Source of the DNA: a virus
Reading direction: 5' to 3' (one strand)
Virus record (IMG/VR): IMGVR_UViG_3300021963_005729
Location: 1-31,681 of that record
DNA: 31,681 bases
Numbering within the stretch: the stretch's first letter is position 1; each line of letters starts with the position of its first letter. The notes below the pieces were generated by a model. That model ran no database searches and was not told the DNA's origin. It saw only the letters and a list, made by a program, of their open reading frames with translations. Positions 29,387 through 31,681 of this stretch are shown in pieces. Both the position numbers and the translations under genes were made by a program.

Positions 29387-30115
29387 CTATTTGTTATTTG
29401 CTTTCTTGTATTGCTCTAGTTTTTGTTTCTTGAATTCCTTCTTAAGAGTCTTATTGATTTTTTGTTGATGCTCATAAGCAAAGAAGAGTTGTAACTCATA
29501 GTCCGTTAGATCTTTATCCATTGCTTTTTTGATTTGGGCAAAGATTCTTTCGACTATGGGTTTAAACTTTTTCACCATCCATTCCACCATAGATTTGCCA
29601 ACAAGAGCCGCAGCAACAGAAGCAGTAGCAGTGGTGCCAGCAAGAATAACCTGTTCTTTTGGAGGAACTGGAACCTCCCCGATGATTGGTACTTCAATGA
29701 CTGGAACTCCTAGATTATTTTTAGGGGTATCATCGGAAATAATCCGATTATCTTGAGTATTTTGAACAGGAACTTGGACTTGTGGTAATATTGGTTTAGT
29801 ATCAGGAAGTCCTCTAGTCTTTTCTTCTTTTTTCTCTTCTTCTTTTTTCTGCTCTGCTTTTACAGCAGCATCAAACTCTTCTTGAGTCGGCACATCAACA
29901 GTTGGATATTTGATCCCTGTATTGGGCATATTGATAATGGGAAGTTCCATTCCACGAACAACAGGAACTTCAGCACTTCTTAAAGTCGGTGGTTCAATCG
30001 CAGGAATAATATTTGGCTCATTAATTCGATTGATGTTTGAATTTTGAACTTTAATCGGAGTGCTTCCAATTATCTGTATTTGATTTGCACTATCAATTGA
30101 CTTTATTGGTTCCAT
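29387..30115 (-). CDS. Pro-rich phage protein with a membrane segment (242 aa)
   Basis: The N-terminal 60% is low-complexity, Pro/Ile/Val-rich with repeated PxIxxP and IPxxEVP elements, and an acidic KKEEEKKEEK run. A hydrophobic glycine/alanine segment (VILAGTTATASVAAALVG) near residues 155-173 could be one membrane helix, followed by a basic helical C-terminus. The build suggests a virion tether or envelope-spanning protein. It is the last gene of the minus-strand group and overlaps the start of its predecessor by 23 bases. Function unknown. Confidence 0.65.
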   Translation of the reverse strand: MEPIKSIDSANQIQIIGSTPIKVQNSNINRINEPNIIPAIEPPTLRSAEVPVVRGMELPIINMPNTGIKYPTVDVPTQEEFDAAVKAEQKKEEEKKEEKTRGLPDTKPILPQVQVPVQNTQDNRIISDDTPKNNLGVPVIEVPIIGEVPVPPKEQVILAGTTATASVAAALVGKSMVEWMVKKFKPIVERIFAQIKKAMDKDLTDYELQLFFAYEHQQKINKTLKKEFKKQKLEQYKKANNK

Positions 30116-30674
30116 TCACAACATCCTGTACTTTTGGATATTTCACAACCACATCAGCACATACTTTTGCATAAGGACTGTTTGGATGAAAATAGATACC
30201 TGCCTTGATTGCTTCACCACACTTTAATAATCTTACAAGTTCAAAATCTAATCTTGCTTTGTCTGCTTCTGCTTGTTGTCTTGAGATTTCAACTCTTGCT
30301 CTTGCTTTACATATCTCTGTAAGACTTCCATCAAGAGGAAAGTTAAAACCCATCGAGAATCCAGCATTTCCACTATGCGATTGGTATTGAGTGGGGTCTT
30401 GATTACCATTCATACTTCCCAAAACAAAAGGAGATAAACTCATTGTTGGACCCTGGCAACTCACACCAGAACCAAAAGTATTCATAGCATAAGGACCCTG
30501 AAGCACCTGAACTGCCTGGTTTGTTACATTACCAGTTGCAGATGCTGAGGGTCCTGCTATGTTTGTATTACTCGGTGCTGCCTGAGCGAATGCTGAACCA
30601 GCAGATAATATTATTGAGTAAAGACAGACATTGAGTTTGTTGTAGAATCTGTTGTGGTGGTTCGTTCGATCCAT
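30093..30674 (-). CDS. Exported protein with coiled-coil C-terminal half
   Basis: The 193-residue protein has a hydrophobic segment, NVCLYSIILSAGSAFA, 15 residues after the start, consistent with a late signal peptide cleaved after AFA or AQA. The mature part begins Ser/Asn/Gly-rich, then has a helical stretch (ARARVEISRQQAEADKARLD) and a Cys-bearing end. It overlaps the preceding gene by 64 bases on the same strand. No in-frame later ATG exists, so the long overlap seems real. Function unknown. Confidence 0.6.
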   Translation of the reverse strand: MDRTNHHNRFYNKLNVCLYSIILSAGSAFAQAAPSNTNIAGPSASATGNVTNQAVQVLQGPYAMNTFGSGVSCQGPTMSLSPFVLGSMNGNQDPTQYQSHSGNAGFSMGFNFPLDGSLTEICKARARVEISRQQAEADKARLDFELVRLLKCGEAIKAGIYFHPNSPYAKVCADVVVKYPKVQDVVNGTNKVN

Positions 30675-30970
30675 GTTTCTTTAGCAATCCCAGGTCCAAG
30701 GTATGTTTCGCTAAACTGGAATGGAGCACCAGGAGTCACGATAGAATAACCAGCACCCCTTTGAGGAGTTCCTGGGATATTAATATTTGTTCCAGTAACT
30801 GTGTAAGATTCCCCAGTTGTATATTCAACTTGACGAATAGTTTCTATAATCTCCGTATGAGATTTGGTTTCTGATGTGATAGTCCCCCTTGTAAAGTTAG
30901 GCACAACGGTATTCGCTAGAGCGGGGGAGGAAAACCCTAGCAGACAGATGCCTGCTAGGACTCTTCTCAT
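30611..30970 (-). CDS. Exported protein, paralogue of 30967-31431 (119 aa)
   Basis: A signal peptide (RRVLAGICLLGFSSPALA) is followed by a beta-rich domain with SYTVTGTNINI and GAPFQFSETYLG. The same pattern (SYSVSGTNIDV, GAAFTFSET) occurs in the next gene upstream. Its start overlaps the end of that gene by four bases. Low charge and Thr/Ser richness suggest a secreted or surface fibre-like protein. Family unknown. Confidence 0.65.
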   Translation of the reverse strand: MRRVLAGICLLGFSSPALANTVVPNFTRGTITSETKSHTEIIETIRQVEYTTGESYTVTGTNINIPGTPQRGAGYSIVTPGAPFQFSETYLGPGIAKETWIERTTTTDSTTNSMSVFTQ

Positions 30971-31431
30971 TTGAATACGCTTAACTCGATAGTTCTTTGT
31001 GCTGTTGCGGTTGTACCAGGACCACCAGCAGTTACTGTAGGAACACCAGTAGCACTCAATGTGCCTGCAAGAGAACCTGCTGAACCACCTAACTGAGTAG
31101 TAGAGTTGCTATAAAGGTTGGGAGTAGCAATTGTTCCAGAAGCTGCCGTTTGAGTGGTGACAACAGTATCTGCAGTGAATGATGTTTCAGAGAAAGTAAA
31201 TGCCGCACCATTTGTATTGATACCATAAGAACCAGCAGTTCCAACTCCACCAAGAGTTGTAACGTCAATATTTGTACCTGAGACAGAATAGGAGGCACCT
31301 ACTCTCTCTGTTTGTATCGCAGCACCCTGAACACCAAGTTGAATAGAGTCAGTTATTTTTGATGTAATTTCAGCAGCACTAACAGGAGTAACTAAGAATA
31401 ATGTAGAAAGAACTAAGAGAACTTTCTTCAT
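30967..31431 (-). CDS. Exported Ser/Thr/Gly-rich protein, first of a paralogous pair (154 aa)
   Basis: Read from ATG at 31431 it has a clean signal peptide (KKVLLVLSTLFLVTPVSAA) and then a repetitive beta-rich chain with SYSVSGTNIDV, YGINTNGAAFTFSET, and a Gly/Thr/Ala-rich second half. The longer frame starting 12 codons upstream has a poor N-terminus for export. It should be periplasmic or surface-exposed, or part of the particle. It is the first gene of a minus-strand group of four. Confidence 0.7.
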   Translation of the reverse strand: MKKVLLVLSTLFLVTPVSAAEITSKITDSIQLGVQGAAIQTERVGASYSVSGTNIDVTTLGGVGTAGSYGINTNGAAFTFSETSFTADTVVTTQTAASGTIATPNLYSNSTTQLGGSAGSLAGTLSATGVPTVTAGGPGTTATAQRTIELSVFK

Positions 31432-31457
31432 TTTTCTTGCGTGATAAACACTGGAAC

Positions 31458-31465
31458 TATTTAGC
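31458..31465 (-). promoter_or_regulatory. Possible late promoter of the minus-strand genes
   Basis: On the minus strand the bases read GCTAAATA, a one-to-two-base departure from the late octamer, about 26 bases before the ATG at 31431. The spacing suits a late start near 31452. Confidence 0.4.
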
Positions 31466-31486
31466 AAGATATCCCAAAATTGAGGC

Positions 31487-31515
31487 TTGACGCGGATGGG
31501 AAACCGTAGTATGAT
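31487..31515 (+). promoter_or_regulatory. Sigma-70 promoter at the right end
   Basis: TTGACG (31487-31492) and TATGAT (31510-31515) are separated by 17 bases. It points out of the window and is divergent from the minus-strand group. Confidence 0.72.
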
Positions 31516-31521
31516 AAATAA

Positions 31522-31681
31522 GTAAACAAATGTTACGAAATACTCATATTTCTTAACATTGCTAACACCCGTTAACCGAGACCTATGGGTGTATAAATTA
31601 CGTCTCTCATATCCCCGCTAAGGGTGCGGGGAGCATAGTATCTCCACCATTTCCCTGATGGTCTTACTATCCTTTTAATCA
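31522..31681 (+). ncRNA. Structured 5' leader of a gene beyond the window
   Basis: No open frame lies downstream of the promoter to the window's end. Three hairpins are visible: ACACCC/GGGTGT (31565-31570/31587-31592), CCCCGC/GCGGGG (31613-31618/31626-31631), and ACCAT/ATGGT near 31648-31664. A TATAAAT string lies at 31592. A leader of this length suggests post-transcriptional control. The known cyanophage motif PhotoRC-II, found in psbA leaders, is a candidate by context only. Confidence 0.45.

Noticed and set aside
31432-31467. Extended N-terminus for the 30967 minus-strand protein
   Set aside because: The extra 12 residues are polar and would hide a clean signal peptide that starts at ATG 31431.

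Overview
The window looks like a stretch of a T4-like cyanomyovirus genome, most likely from a phage of marine Synechococcus or Prochlorococcus. The evidence is a mix of T4-type late promoters (TATAAATA), host-like sigma-70 promoters, free-standing HNH and GIY-YIG endonucleases, phage tRNAs, a GH24 lysozyme, and cyanobacterial host-type genes (two hli genes, petF ferredoxin, pstS, an SLH/OprB-type porin). Most of the DNA is AT-rich. The porin and pstS genes are visibly richer in G/C and use host-like codons.

Layout. (1) 1-2025: the end of a membrane-protein gene; an HNH endonuclease gene with an early/late timing switch at its start; tRNA-Pro(UGG), a small Phd/YefM-like gene, tRNA-Ile(UAU) and tRNA-Met(CAU); three small phage genes; and a 175-base stretch of consecutive hairpins ending in a terminator/promoter fusion. 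(2) 2026-19920: one uninterrupted plus-strand operon of 23 mostly overlapping genes for surface-polysaccharide synthesis. It holds GDP-mannose 3,5-epimerase, at least seven recognisable glycosyltransferases (GT8-like, GT10, two GT11, GT2-like, GT25, GT61) plus three less certain ones, two methyltransferases, a split transketolase, an SDR, a tandem nucleotidyltransferase, a class II aldolase, a HAD phosphatase, a compact GDPD, NAD synthetase and a UDP-sugar dehydrogenase. (3) 19921-24290: host-derived auxiliary genes (porin, pstS, hli, a 28-aa membrane peptide, petF, an unknown gene, a 35-aa hli, peroxiredoxin) separated by clear terminators. (4) 24291-29386: a late region with a C39-type peptidase, a GIY-YIG endonuclease, a virion-type protein, a GH24 lysozyme, a two-helix membrane protein (candidate holin), several tiny genes, an exported HExxH protein, a fragment homologous to the C-terminus of translation initiation factor IF2, and a staphylococcal-nuclease-like enzyme. 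(5) 29387-31431, minus strand: four genes, three of them exported and two of them paralogues. (6) 31432-31681: a divergent promoter and a structured leader for a gene just outside the window, possibly psbA.

How the parts fit. The large operon can plausibly make GDP-L-galactose and UDP-uronic acid donors and attach sugars with fucosyltransferase-type enzymes, so it probably decorates virions or changes the surface of the infected cell. The auxiliary block supports phosphate uptake, photoprotection and electron transfer during infection. The late block combines lysis and structural functions. The least expected items are the IF2 C-terminal fragment, the hairpin array before the sugar operon, the phage-borne porin beside pstS, the reduced transketolase pair, and the endonuclease promoter that starts inside its own repressing hairpin. 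No stretch above 300 bases lacks a gene.
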